Assembly: GCA_047627515.1 (NCBI GenBank)
Contig: JBLHTU010000115.1
Location: 1 to 12,012, forward strand
DNA: 12,012 bases
Reading direction: 5' to 3'
From: JAYPLE01 sp047627515
Lineage (GTDB): Bacteria; Bacteroidota; Bacteroidia; Cytophagales; Cyclobacteriaceae
The notes below the pieces were generated by a model, which saw only the letters and a list, made by a program, of their open reading frames with translations, was not told the origin of the DNA and made no database searches. Position numbers and translations under genes: made by a program. Shown piece after piece: positions 1-6,072 of the stretch; position 1 is the stretch's first letter, and each line of letters starts with the position of its first letter.

Positions 1-376
1 GAATCTGACCCTCACTCACGGATACTAACCACGTTTTTTGCGGTGGACTCATAGTACCACTTCCAGTCACCATATAAGAGACTGAACCGTTGGTAAAATT
101 CTGTACTACACCAGACGCAGGAAATATAGAAGCTCCCGATGACAGTGTGAATGTTGGCGTCAAGGCATCCGTAAAACAAGACTGAGAGGTACATCCTCCT
201 CCGTACCCTACAGTTATAGAAACTGTTCCACTTGCACTGTTAATATTGATTGATTCAACAGTCGATTCTGCAATAGTCACATCAGTGATTTCCGCTTGAC
301 CATAAGATTGAAAACCAACAAGTAAGGCAAATACTGCTGCAACCGATTGTTTGATATAAGTGTGAAATACTTTCAT
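1..376 (-). CDS. Secreted Ig-like surface protein, N-terminal fragment (runs off left edge)
   Basis: This reading frame begins with ATG at 374-376 and stays open for 125 codons to the window edge, so the C-terminus is missing. Residues 1-27 form a Sec signal peptide: basic start, hydrophobic core AAVFALLVGF, and a cleavage region ending SYGQA. The mature part is rich in Ser, Thr, Gly and Val in alternating beta-strand patterns (for example SGTVSITVGYGGG and GSVSYMVTGSGT), which suggests an Ig-like or adhesin-like beta-sandwich. Cys62 and Cys67 could form a disulfide. The gene begins 28 nt after the stop of the upstream secreted-protein gene on the same strand, so the two are probably co-transcribed. 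Large extracellular repeat proteins of Bacteroidota often start this way, but whether this one is long or carries a type IX secretion tail cannot be seen. No specific family was recognised. Confidence 0.7.
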   Translation of the reverse strand, partial: MKVFHTYIKQSVAAVFALLVGFQSYGQAEITDVTIAESTVESININSASGTVSITVGYGGGCTSQSCFTDALTPTFTLSSGASIFPASGVVQNFTNGSVSYMVTGSGTMSPPQKTWLVSVSEGQI

Positions 377-404
377 TTCTATAATGATTTAGGCTGACTG
401 GAGA

Positions 405-1280
405 TTAGAAAGAAAAAAGTGTGAATGATGCACCTAGTGCTTGGGACTGATCTGGAGTGAGAGGAGGGCTAGGTAGCTCATTATTGAACATCCCTAAGGG
501 ATCGAAATTCTCTCCGAAAATGAAAGAGTTAAAACCATCGCTTCGAACACTTCCTTCTTTGCCAAACCCATCCGGACTTGAACTTCCATACAAGTAAAAA
601 TCAACAGCAGCTGCTAACAGTACGACCTTAAAGACTTTGCTGAAAATGGACGACTTCCTTTTGATCTCAAAGTCAGGTATCGCTACTTCTTCGTTCAGGC
701 TCTCAAACTCCATCATCATGGTGTAACCAGCACCTAAAGCTAATTTTGGCATCTTAAATTCAGCCGATCTATTATTAACAGTGGTGAAAACATTATCTTG
801 AATCAGTTGATTGTCTTTGTAGATATCAAACTTCACCTGCTCTCCACCTAGGCCACCACTCCAAATGACATTAAAATCCTTTAATCGCTTCTGCTTGAAA
901 TAAGCAAATGGCTCGATTACATTGACAGGATTGTAGATCAAGTTCGCTCGGATCTTGAAATTCAAATCTCCTGTGATCGCCCCAAGACTTTCCAGCGGGT
1001 CCGCAATGACAATCAAATTTCCACCTTCTAGGATAATGTCTGATCCTAAGTCGCCAGTAATCCGGTCATCACTCAGAGGGGATGCGTAATTATCTAGCGA
1101 GCTATAAATTTCAACATTGAATTTCTGTCCCGTGCTCAAACCAGACATACTATAGGTGACATGCAAGTCATCTTCCACGATAGAAACTTCTACACCCGAG
1201 ACAGATTGTGCGTAAGACTTTGGAATCGAAAAGAGGAGAAGTAGGGAAACTAATGATAGATAATAGGACAGCTTTCGCAT
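405..1280 (-). CDS. Secreted/anchored protein with two beta-sandwich domains, function unknown
   Basis: This 291-residue protein starts with a clear signal peptide (hydrophobic core LSLVSLLLLFSIP, cleavage near SYAQ, residue 25). Residues 27-113 resemble a fibronectin/Ig-like domain common at the N-terminus of Bacteroidota secreted proteins: a VTYSMSGL strand, then FNVEIYSSLDNY, a SPL...GDLG turn and a final GAITGDLNFKIRA. Residues 134-207 (VIWSGGLGGEQVKFDIYKDN ... ALGAGYTMMMEF) resemble a Kre9/KNH-type beta-sandwich (established fold, my assignment by pattern). A short hydrophobic segment at 216-231 follows a basic patch (KRKSS) and may anchor the protein in a membrane. The tail has a proline-rich LPSPPLTP at 269-276 and ends in Phe, like a final outer-membrane strand, although one strand alone proves nothing. 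It lies just upstream of the secreted gene at the left edge. The function is unknown; a structural or cell-surface role is inference. Confidence 0.8.
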   Translation of the reverse strand: MRKLSYYLSLVSLLLLFSIPKSYAQSVSGVEVSIVEDDLHVTYSMSGLSTGQKFNVEIYSSLDNYASPLSDDRITGDLGSDIILEGGNLIVIADPLESLGAITGDLNFKIRANLIYNPVNVIEPFAYFKQKRLKDFNVIWSGGLGGEQVKFDIYKDNQLIQDNVFTTVNNRSAEFKMPKLALGAGYTMMMEFESLNEEVAIPDFEIKRKSSIFSKVFKVVLLAAAVDFYLYGSSSPDGFGKEGSVRSDGFNSFIFGENFDPLGMFNNELPSPPLTPDQSQALGASFTLFSF

Positions 1281-1426
1281 GTGGCTTCTGGTTGGTTGAA
1301 CCTCTAAAATAGGAAAGTCCTAAACAAACCACTAATATTCATGCGACCAAGTCACAGAAATTTTCTATCATTTGATATAATATACCGTAAAGTGGGTAGA
1401 AATAGCAAGATAATTCTATCGCACTT

Positions 1427-1768
1427 TTACAAGATTTCTTCCACAATTTCGGGAGGTCGACCAAGCGCCGCACGATTATTCTTAACCACAATCGGTCGCT
1501 CGATCAAGATGGGATGCTCAGCCATGGCGTGTAGCCAATCATCTTCTGTCATCTCTTTACCTTTGTAATTTTCCTTGTACACTGCTTCACTCTTTCGGAT
1601 CAGCTGTTCGGCAGGAATCCCGAGCTTCGCTACGATTGACTTTAGTTTATCATAATCCGGACAAACTTTGAGATACTCGACAATCGTAACATTCTCACCT
1701 CTTTCGTGAAGAATTTTGAGTGTCTGCCGGCTTTTTCCGCAGCGGGGGTTGTGATAGATGGTCGTCAT
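1427..1768 (-). CDS. arsC: ArsC/Spx-family arsenate reductase (glutaredoxin type)
   Basis: This 113-residue protein has the full ArsC-fold signature. The family reduces arsenate to arsenite using glutaredoxin and glutathione-type thiols, although many chromosomal homologues (YffB/Spx-like) have other or unknown roles. The catalytic Cys10 lies in HNPRCGKSR, matching the CxKS loop of the family. The three arginines that bind the oxyanion in plasmid ArsC have counterparts here at R58 (LIRKSE), R91 (IERPIVV) and R104 (ALGRPPE), which supports true reductase chemistry over an Spx-like regulator. The length is normal for the short form. No arsR, arsB or acr3 gene lies nearby, so it is not part of a visible arsenic operon. 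It stands alone, with gaps of 136 nt to hslV upstream and 146 nt to the secreted-protein gene downstream. The start ATG precedes TTIYHNP directly, as expected for the family. Confidence 0.93.
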   Translation of the reverse strand: MTTIYHNPRCGKSRQTLKILHERGENVTIVEYLKVCPDYDKLKSIVAKLGIPAEQLIRKSEAVYKENYKGKEMTEDDWLHAMAEHPILIERPIVVKNNRAALGRPPEIVEEIL

Positions 1769-1904
1769 GAAATAGTCGTCTTGTTTAGATACTGTCAGCT
1801 AGATAATGTTGTCATGCTGTCTAGATAGGCAATGACCTTTCAGATCAACCTTTCTGATAGTTAAAATCTAAAAGTAGATCCAAAAGTTCAAAACAGATAA
1901 GAAA

Positions 1905-2447
1905 TTATAACTCTTCTATCGTATGATTGTGATTGGTATAGATACAGATATCTGCCGCAATCGTCAACCCTTCCTTGACCATCTCTTGCGCCGACAAATG
2001 TGGCGCGTGCTTCTTGAGTGCCATGGCTGCAGCCTTCGCAAACATACTACCGCTACCAATCGAAGCGACATCTTCATCTGGCTCTAGTACATCGCCTGTC
2101 CCAGAGATGACCAGCATCTCATCTTTGTCCGCTACAATCATCATGGCTTCCAGCTGTCGGAGGTACTTATCCCTTCTCCAGTCTTTGGCTAGCTCAACTG
2201 CCGCTCTTTTTAGATTACCAGAATAGGTCGAGAGTTTCTCATCAAAGCGATCCAGCAATGTGAATGCATCCGCAGTAGAACCGGCAAAGCCAGTCACTAT
2301 TTTACCGTCAGCTAACTTTCGAATCTTCCGTACATGGCTTTTCGCAATTGTATTGCCCATGGTCGCTTGCCCATCTGCCCCGATAGCTATATGACCATTG
2401 TGTTTGACTGCCAGTACCGTCGTTGCATGAATTGTTGTATTGCTCAT
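1905..2447 (-). CDS. hslV: ATP-dependent protease subunit HslV (ClpQ)
   Basis: HslV is the proteasome-like threonine peptidase of the cytoplasmic HslUV protease, and it works with the ATPase unfoldase HslU. The 180-residue protein matches the family throughout: the NG...GADGQATMGN segment, GFAGSTADAFTLLDRF, KRAAVELAKDWR, SIGSGSMFAKAAA and the C-terminal DICIYTNHNHTIEEL. By alignment with E. coli HslV the catalytic nucleophile is Thr9, so the first eight residues (MSNTTIHA) are a propeptide to be removed; counting from Thr9, D25 and K41 take the places of active-site Asp17 and Lys33. No hslU gene is in this window, so the partner must be encoded elsewhere. A strong terminator hairpin ends 11 nt before the start codon, leaving almost no room for an independent promoter between the two (see findings). 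Confidence 0.97.
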   Translation of the reverse strand: MSNTTIHATTVLAVKHNGHIAIGADGQATMGNTIAKSHVRKIRKLADGKIVTGFAGSTADAFTLLDRFDEKLSTYSGNLKRAAVELAKDWRRDKYLRQLEAMMIVADKDEMLVISGTGDVLEPDEDVASIGSGSMFAKAAAMALKKHAPHLSAQEMVKEGLTIAADICIYTNHNHTIEEL

Positions 2448-2458
2448 ATCGTATCAAT

Positions 2459-2490
2459 AAAAAAGTCCCGTCATCAAATAACGGGACTTT
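2459..2490 (-). terminator. Rho-independent terminator of the E2 gene, directly before hslV
   Basis: A perfect 10-bp stem (AAAGTCCCGT, 2481-2490 read on the minus strand, pairing with ACGGGACTTT, 2462-2471) encloses a 9-nt loop. On the minus strand it is followed by an uninterrupted T run covering 2459-2464. It lies 19 nt past the E2 stop codon, the usual place for an intrinsic terminator. The next gene, hslV, starts only 11 nt after the T tract, so the hairpin would also sit in any hslV leader transcribed from further upstream. Confidence 0.85.
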
Positions 2491-2509
2491 AATTTAAGAG
2501 TTCAATTTC

Positions 2510-4153
2510 TTAGATTAATATTCTCACTGGATCTTCAAGAAGGTCTTTGAGTGTCTTCAAGAAGGCCGCTCCTACAGCCCCATCTACGGCTCTGTGATCA
2601 CAACTTAGCGTCACTTTCATCACATTACCTGGTTTCATTTCTCCGTTCTTGACGACTACAGTTTCTTTGATACCGCCGATTGCAAGGATACAAGCATCTG
2701 GAGGATTGATGATCGCTGTAAACTCCTCAACACCAAACATGCCAAGATTAGAAATAGTAAACGTATTTCCAGAAAATTCATCAGGCTGCAACTGCTTGTT
2801 CTTCGCTTTTGCGCCAAGCTCCTTCACCTCAGCAGAGATATGAGCTAGAGACTTATTATCAGCAAACTTCACTACTGGCACGATCAAACCATCAGGTATA
2901 GCCACAGCCACACCGATATTGATGTGATGATGTTTAATCATTTTATCTCCCATCCATGAAACGTTGACATCAGGGTTTTGTCTGATAGAAGCCGCTACTG
3001 CTTTGATGATCATATCATTGAACGAAATCTTCACAGGCGAAATTTCATTCATGGACTTACGGGCTTCGATTGCCTTGTCCATAACAATCTCCATTGTTAC
3101 ATAGAAATGGGGCGCCGTGAACTTACTTTCAGACAATCTACGCGCAATTGCTTTTCTCATTTGAGAAACTGGCACATCCTCTGATTGCTCCTGACCGACC
3201 ATTGCAGGTATCTGATACGTAGCTCCTTGAGCTGCTCCAGCTGGAGCAGCAGGTGCGACAGCAGCAGGTGTATAGTTCTCTACATCTTTTTTGATGATCC
3301 TTCCTTCCGTTCCTGAACCCGTTACTTGAGCGATATCAATGCCTTTGTCAGAAGCGAGCTTCTTCGCCAGAGGTGAGGCCTTGATTCTTCCGTTGGATGA
3401 AGACGCCACTGGCACTGCTTGCGGTGCAGCCGCTGGTATAGCGACTGGTGCAGGACTTGCTTGGGCAGCAGGCTCTTTTTTAGTTTCTGTTTTTTCAGCT
3501 GGCTTGTCGCCTTGTACTGCTTCCGCATCGAGTAACGCTTGATAGTCAGCGCCTTTTTCCCCTACCACAGCTAGAACGCCATCCACCTTGACAGCCTGAC
3601 CCGCTTCTGCTCCTAGGTAAAGTAGTACTCCATCATCATAGGCCTCTAGCTCCATAGTGGCTTTATCTGTCTCCACTTCAGCAAGGATATCTCCTGCACT
3701 TACTTCATCGCCTACTTTTTTCAACCAAGAGCCAATGACACCTTCTTCCATCGTATCGCTCATCAAGGGCATTCTGATCACCTGAGCATTTATGCTTGAG
3801 GTATCTACAGCCACTTTGGCTTCACTTGAAGCACTTGCTTCTGATGCTGCGGGCGCAGCTTCGGCACCATTTCCTTCGTTGGCTATTTCAGTGAGCAGCC
3901 CAGCAATGTCTTCACCTTTCTCACCGATGATCGCAATCACACCATCTACAGGCACTGAGTCCTTTTCGGCCACTCCGATATGCAGCAAGAAGCCATCTTG
4001 ATACGACTCTAGCTCCATCGTCGCTTTGTCCGTCTCCACTTCCGCTATTACATCCCCTGAGCTTACTTCATCGCCTTCTTTTTTGAGCCAAGAGGCAATT
4101 ACTCCCTCTTCCATCGTATCACTCATTTTGGGCATTCTTACTACTTCGGCCAT
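2510..4153 (-). CDS. pdhC: Dihydrolipoyllysine acetyltransferase, pyruvate dehydrogenase complex E2 (two lipoyl domains)
   Basis: This is the E2 core of a 2-oxoacid dehydrogenase complex, most likely pyruvate dehydrogenase, which transfers acetyl groups from lipoyl arms to CoA in the cytoplasm. Domain order in the 547-residue protein: lipoyl domain 1 (about 2-80, lipoylated K43 in ETDKA), an Ala/Glu/Ser linker, lipoyl domain 2 (about 123-202, K164 in ETDKA), an Ala/Pro-rich hinge, the peripheral subunit-binding domain (256-294, from RIKASPLAKKLA to EGRIIKKDV), a second Ala/Pro hinge, and the catalytic domain (about 326-547). The active-site motif DHRAVDG supplies H520 and D524. The E1 and E3 genes are not adjacent. 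A plausible -7 promoter element lies about 45 nt upstream and a clear terminator follows. Succinyl- or branched-chain E2 is less likely, because those usually carry one lipoyl domain. Confidence 0.95.
   Translation of the reverse strand: MAEVVRMPKMSDTMEEGVIASWLKKEGDEVSSGDVIAEVETDKATMELESYQDGFLLHIGVAEKDSVPVDGVIAIIGEKGEDIAGLLTEIANEGNGAEAAPAASEASASSEAKVAVDTSSINAQVIRMPLMSDTMEEGVIGSWLKKVGDEVSAGDILAEVETDKATMELEAYDDGVLLYLGAEAGQAVKVDGVLAVVGEKGADYQALLDAEAVQGDKPAEKTETKKEPAAQASPAPVAIPAAAPQAVPVASSSNGRIKASPLAKKLASDKGIDIAQVTGSGTEGRIIKKDVENYTPAAVAPAAPAGAAQGATYQIPAMVGQEQSEDVPVSQMRKAIARRLSESKFTAPHFYVTMEIVMDKAIEARKSMNEISPVKISFNDMIIKAVAASIRQNPDVNVSWMGDKMIKHHHINIGVAVAIPDGLIVPVVKFADNKSLAHISAEVKELGAKAKNKQLQPDEFSGNTFTISNLGMFGVEEFTAIINPPDACILAIGGIKETVVVKNGEMKPGNVMKVTLSCDHRAVDGAVGAAFLKTLKDLLEDPVRILI
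3629..4138 (-). repeat. Internal duplication encoding the two lipoyl domains of E2
   Basis: Two 147-nt segments, 3992-4138 and 3629-3775, encode nearly the same 49 residues (E2 positions 6-54 and 127-175). Only a handful of residues differ, such as K9/L130, A20/G141, E26/V147, S32/A153, S50/A171 and Q52/D173. The bases differ more than the residues, mostly at third codon positions, so this is an old domain duplication kept by selection and not a recent copy. Tandem lipoyl domains are normal in E2 proteins. Confidence 0.85.
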
Positions 4154-4183
4154 ACTTAACTCTATCTATTGAAACACTTTTAT

Positions 4184-4204
4184 GATCAAGATCAAAGGTC
4201 AAAG
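4184..4204. repeat. Three short imperfect tandem units in the divergent promoter region
   Basis: On the plus strand, GATCAAG (4184-4190), GATCAAAG (4190-4197) and GTCAAAG (4198-4204) follow one another as variants of one 7-8 nt unit. They overlap the candidate -7 element of the E2 promoter. They could be a regulator binding site or chance in AT-rich DNA. Confidence 0.3.
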
Positions 4205-4233
4205 TTAATCCTAACCTGTTTTTTCTCCATAAC
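4200..4233 (-). promoter_or_regulatory. Candidate Bacteroidota-type promoter for the E2 gene
   Basis: Read on the minus strand, TAACTTTG at 4200-4207 is an exact match to the TAnnTTTG -7 element described for Bacteroidota. Upstream, TTATGG (4228-4233) is a weak match to the -33 TTG, with 23 nt between the TTA and the -7 box. The transcript would start about 40 nt before the E2 ATG. The match is by eye only. Confidence 0.45.
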
Positions 4234-4284
4234 CATGACAGATATTTTAAAAAGAACTACAACTTTAACTTCTTTTAGCCCCTC

Positions 4285-5244
4285 ATGATCAACTTACACT
4301 TACCAACCTACAAAGCACCTAAAGTGCTTTTTAATGGTCATCTGCAAACAATTGTGCCGGCTTTGACGCGCAAAATAGTTGTCCCTTTTCAATATGCTCG
4401 GGAGCGAATAGTTACGCCGGATGATGATTTTCTGGATTTGGACTGGCTGGCTAGTGATCAGAAAAAACTTATAATCCTAAATCATGGATTAGAAGGGAAT
4501 AGTTCCCGACCCTATATTTTCGGCATGGCAGTGCATCTTTTCCAGCAAGGCTATGATGTACTTGCATGGAATTATAGAGGTTGCTCCGGTGAGATGAATC
4601 GAGCGAAACGCATGTATCACTCTGGCGCAACAGATGATCTTGATTTTGTCATTCAGCACGCCAGCAAGAAGTACGATGCAATAAGTCTCGTAGGGTTTAG
4701 CCTTGGAGGCAACTTAACACTAAAGTATCTCGGTGAGCAAAAAGCTGCAACACCTATCAAATGTGCACTCACCTTTTCTGTTCCGCTTGATCTGCATGAC
4801 GGAGTCAAATATTTAGATCAAGGTTTAAACCGCCTATATGCTAAGCGATTCCTAGGTACTCTTTTTGATAAAGTGAAACAAAAGCACACTCAATATCCTG
4901 ATCTAATAGACCTAGACGCTATGAAACAGATCAAGTCCCTGTTTGATTTTGATGACACCTACACGTCAAAGCTGCACGGCTTTTCAGGAGCGGTAGATTA
5001 TTACACGCAGTGCAGCTCGATCAACTTTATCGATACCATCGCCATACCAACGCTGATCGTCAATGCCAAAAATGACCCGATGATCGGGAGAATTGCCTTG
5101 CAGGAAGGTATTGCCGAAGGTTTATCTAAAGTACAATTTCACCTAGAGGCAGAAGGAGGTCATTGCGGTTTTAGTAGAGGCCAGAATCAACCTTATTGGT
5201 CAGAAGAAGTAGCGGTCCGTTTTTTAAATGAATTCATGTCCTAA
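4285..5244 (+). CDS. YheT-family alpha/beta hydrolase
   Basis: This 319-residue protein matches the YheT/ABHD1-3 group of alpha/beta hydrolases, soluble or membrane-associated enzymes thought to act on esters or lipids; the physiological substrate is unknown. The family's N-terminal FNGHLQTIVPAL motif is present at 16-27. The oxyanion-side motif is LNHGLEGNSSRPY (65-77), followed by the typical AWNYRGCSGE (94-103). The nucleophile elbow GFSLGGN places Ser139, the acid is probably D264 in NAKNDPM, and the histidine is H293 in EGGHCGF, so the catalytic triad looks complete. The ATG at 4285 fits the family start (MINLHLPTYKAP). It is transcribed divergently from the E2 gene across a 131-nt gap, and the SRAP-like gene begins 21 nt after its stop. 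Confidence 0.92.
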   Translation: MINLHLPTYKAPKVLFNGHLQTIVPALTRKIVVPFQYARERIVTPDDDFLDLDWLASDQKKLIILNHGLEGNSSRPYIFGMAVHLFQQGYDVLAWNYRGCSGEMNRAKRMYHSGATDDLDFVIQHASKKYDAISLVGFSLGGNLTLKYLGEQKAATPIKCALTFSVPLDLHDGVKYLDQGLNRLYAKRFLGTLFDKVKQKHTQYPDLIDLDAMKQIKSLFDFDDTYTSKLHGFSGAVDYYTQCSSINFIDTIAIPTLIVNAKNDPMIGRIALQEGIAEGLSKVQFHLEAEGGHCGFSRGQNQPYWSEEVAVRFLNEFMS

Positions 5245-5251
5245 GCTGTAT

Positions 5252-5259
5252 TACTTTTG
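5252..5259 (+). promoter_or_regulatory. Candidate -7 promoter element just before the SRAP-like gene
   Basis: TACTTTTG is an exact match to the Bacteroidota -7 consensus TAnnTTTG. It ends only 6 nt before the ATG at 5266, so transcription would begin at or next to the start codon. No good -33 TTG was seen at the expected distance, which lowers confidence. Confidence 0.35.
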
Positions 5260-5265
5260 TAGTAG

Positions 5266-5967
5266 ATGATCGACAGATACACACTTGCAGCAAATGCAGC
5301 ATCCTTACAGTCAACTTTTAGGTGGTTAAAGGATATACCAGATAGCACAGCCAATTACAATGCAGCTCCTACTCAGCAACTGCAGGTGACCATTGCAGGG
5401 AATAAGGATCAAATTAAAAAACTTCAGTGGGGGTTCATGTCGAACCTGTCGAACAATAAGAAAATGAGTCCTCGGCTTTTCAATGCAGACCTGAATGCTG
5501 CATTAACCAAACCCATCACGCGCAAAAGTTTAATGTCAAAAAGATGTTTGATCTATGCTGACGGTTTTTTTGTTTGGAAATCTGTCGCCAAGAAAACTGT
5601 AACGCCGTACTACATCTATCCTTCCGATAACCAACCGTTTTGCATTGGCGGCTTCTGGGAAGAAAAAGATGAATTTGTAGAGAACTCGCAGGATGCATTT
5701 ATGATGCTAACTGCGCCCTCGAAATCAGATGTCTACATTTACAATGAAGTAATGCCTTGGATTCTACCGTCGGACAAAGCAGAGGATTGGCTTAATCCCG
5801 ATTTGGATCTTGAGCAGGTCCGAGAATGGCACAATGCGGAGGACACTCTAGGGTTCAACATACATGCCGTTTCGCCAGCGATCAACAATACAGAGCTAAA
5901 TGATGCTCGTTTGATTGAGGCCAATAAACCAACTGACCAACATGGAAACTACACTTTGTTTGGTTAG
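5266..5967 (+). CDS. SRAP-fold protein (HMCES/YedK family) with replaced active site
   Basis: The 233-residue protein follows the SRAP family from end to end. That family crosslinks to abasic sites in single-stranded DNA through Cys2 exposed by removal of Met1. Recognisable motifs are YNAAPTQQ (31-38), LQWGFM (53-58, family WGLIP), FNADL (72-76, family NARSE), KRCLIYADGFFVWK (92-105, family RRCLIPADGFYEWK), GGFWEE (128-133) and YNEVMPWIL (159-167, family HxRMPVIL). The key residues are changed: Cys2 is Ile, the Arg of NAR is Asp75, the catalytic Glu of GFYEW is Val103, and the catalytic His and Arg of HxRMP are Asn160 and Val162. The Asn of NAR remains (N73). An in-frame TAG lies directly before the ATG, so no upstream Cys start is possible. 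The frame is intact and the fold motifs are kept, which argues against a pseudogene. It is probably a non-catalytic paralogue; its role is unknown. Confidence 0.85.
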   Translation: MIDRYTLAANAASLQSTFRWLKDIPDSTANYNAAPTQQLQVTIAGNKDQIKKLQWGFMSNLSNNKKMSPRLFNADLNAALTKPITRKSLMSKRCLIYADGFFVWKSVAKKTVTPYYIYPSDNQPFCIGGFWEEKDEFVENSQDAFMMLTAPSKSDVYIYNEVMPWILPSDKAEDWLNPDLDLEQVREWHNAEDTLGFNIHAVSPAINNTELNDARLIEANKPTDQHGNYTLFG

Positions 5968-6037
5968 TTATTATATTTAATCGTCTGAATATTAACTCTT
6001 TCAGCGTTAACCATTCAAGAGATTTTGTAGTTTTAGA

Positions 6038-6045
6038 TACTTTTG
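6038..6045 (+). promoter_or_regulatory. Candidate -7 promoter element for the PorE-like gene
   Basis: TACTTTTG matches the TAnnTTTG consensus exactly. Transcription would begin near 6052, giving a leader of about 20 nt before the ATG at 6073. A TTG that could be taken as a start codon at 6043 lies inside this element, which supports the ATG at 6073 as the real start. The -33 region is not convincing. Confidence 0.4.
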
Positions 6046-6072
6046 AGCGTTGAATATAATCACCGAAAACAA

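Noticed and set aside
12..194. 60-codon minus-strand reading frame at the left end
   Set aside because: It is out of frame with the signal-peptide-bearing frame that starts at 376 and covers the same bases; its protein has no family features.
1341..1568. Plus-strand frame opposite arsC
   Set aside because: It is largely antisense to a clear ArsC gene and its product resembles no family.
3629..4138. Lipoyl duplication as an assembly artefact or recent copy
   Set aside because: The copies differ at many third codon positions and in several residues, and tandem lipoyl domains are normal in E2.
6043..6072. TTG at 6043 as the start of the PorE-like gene
   Set aside because: It falls inside a perfect -7 promoter box, and the added residues put a charged stretch before the signal peptide; ATG at 6073 is better.
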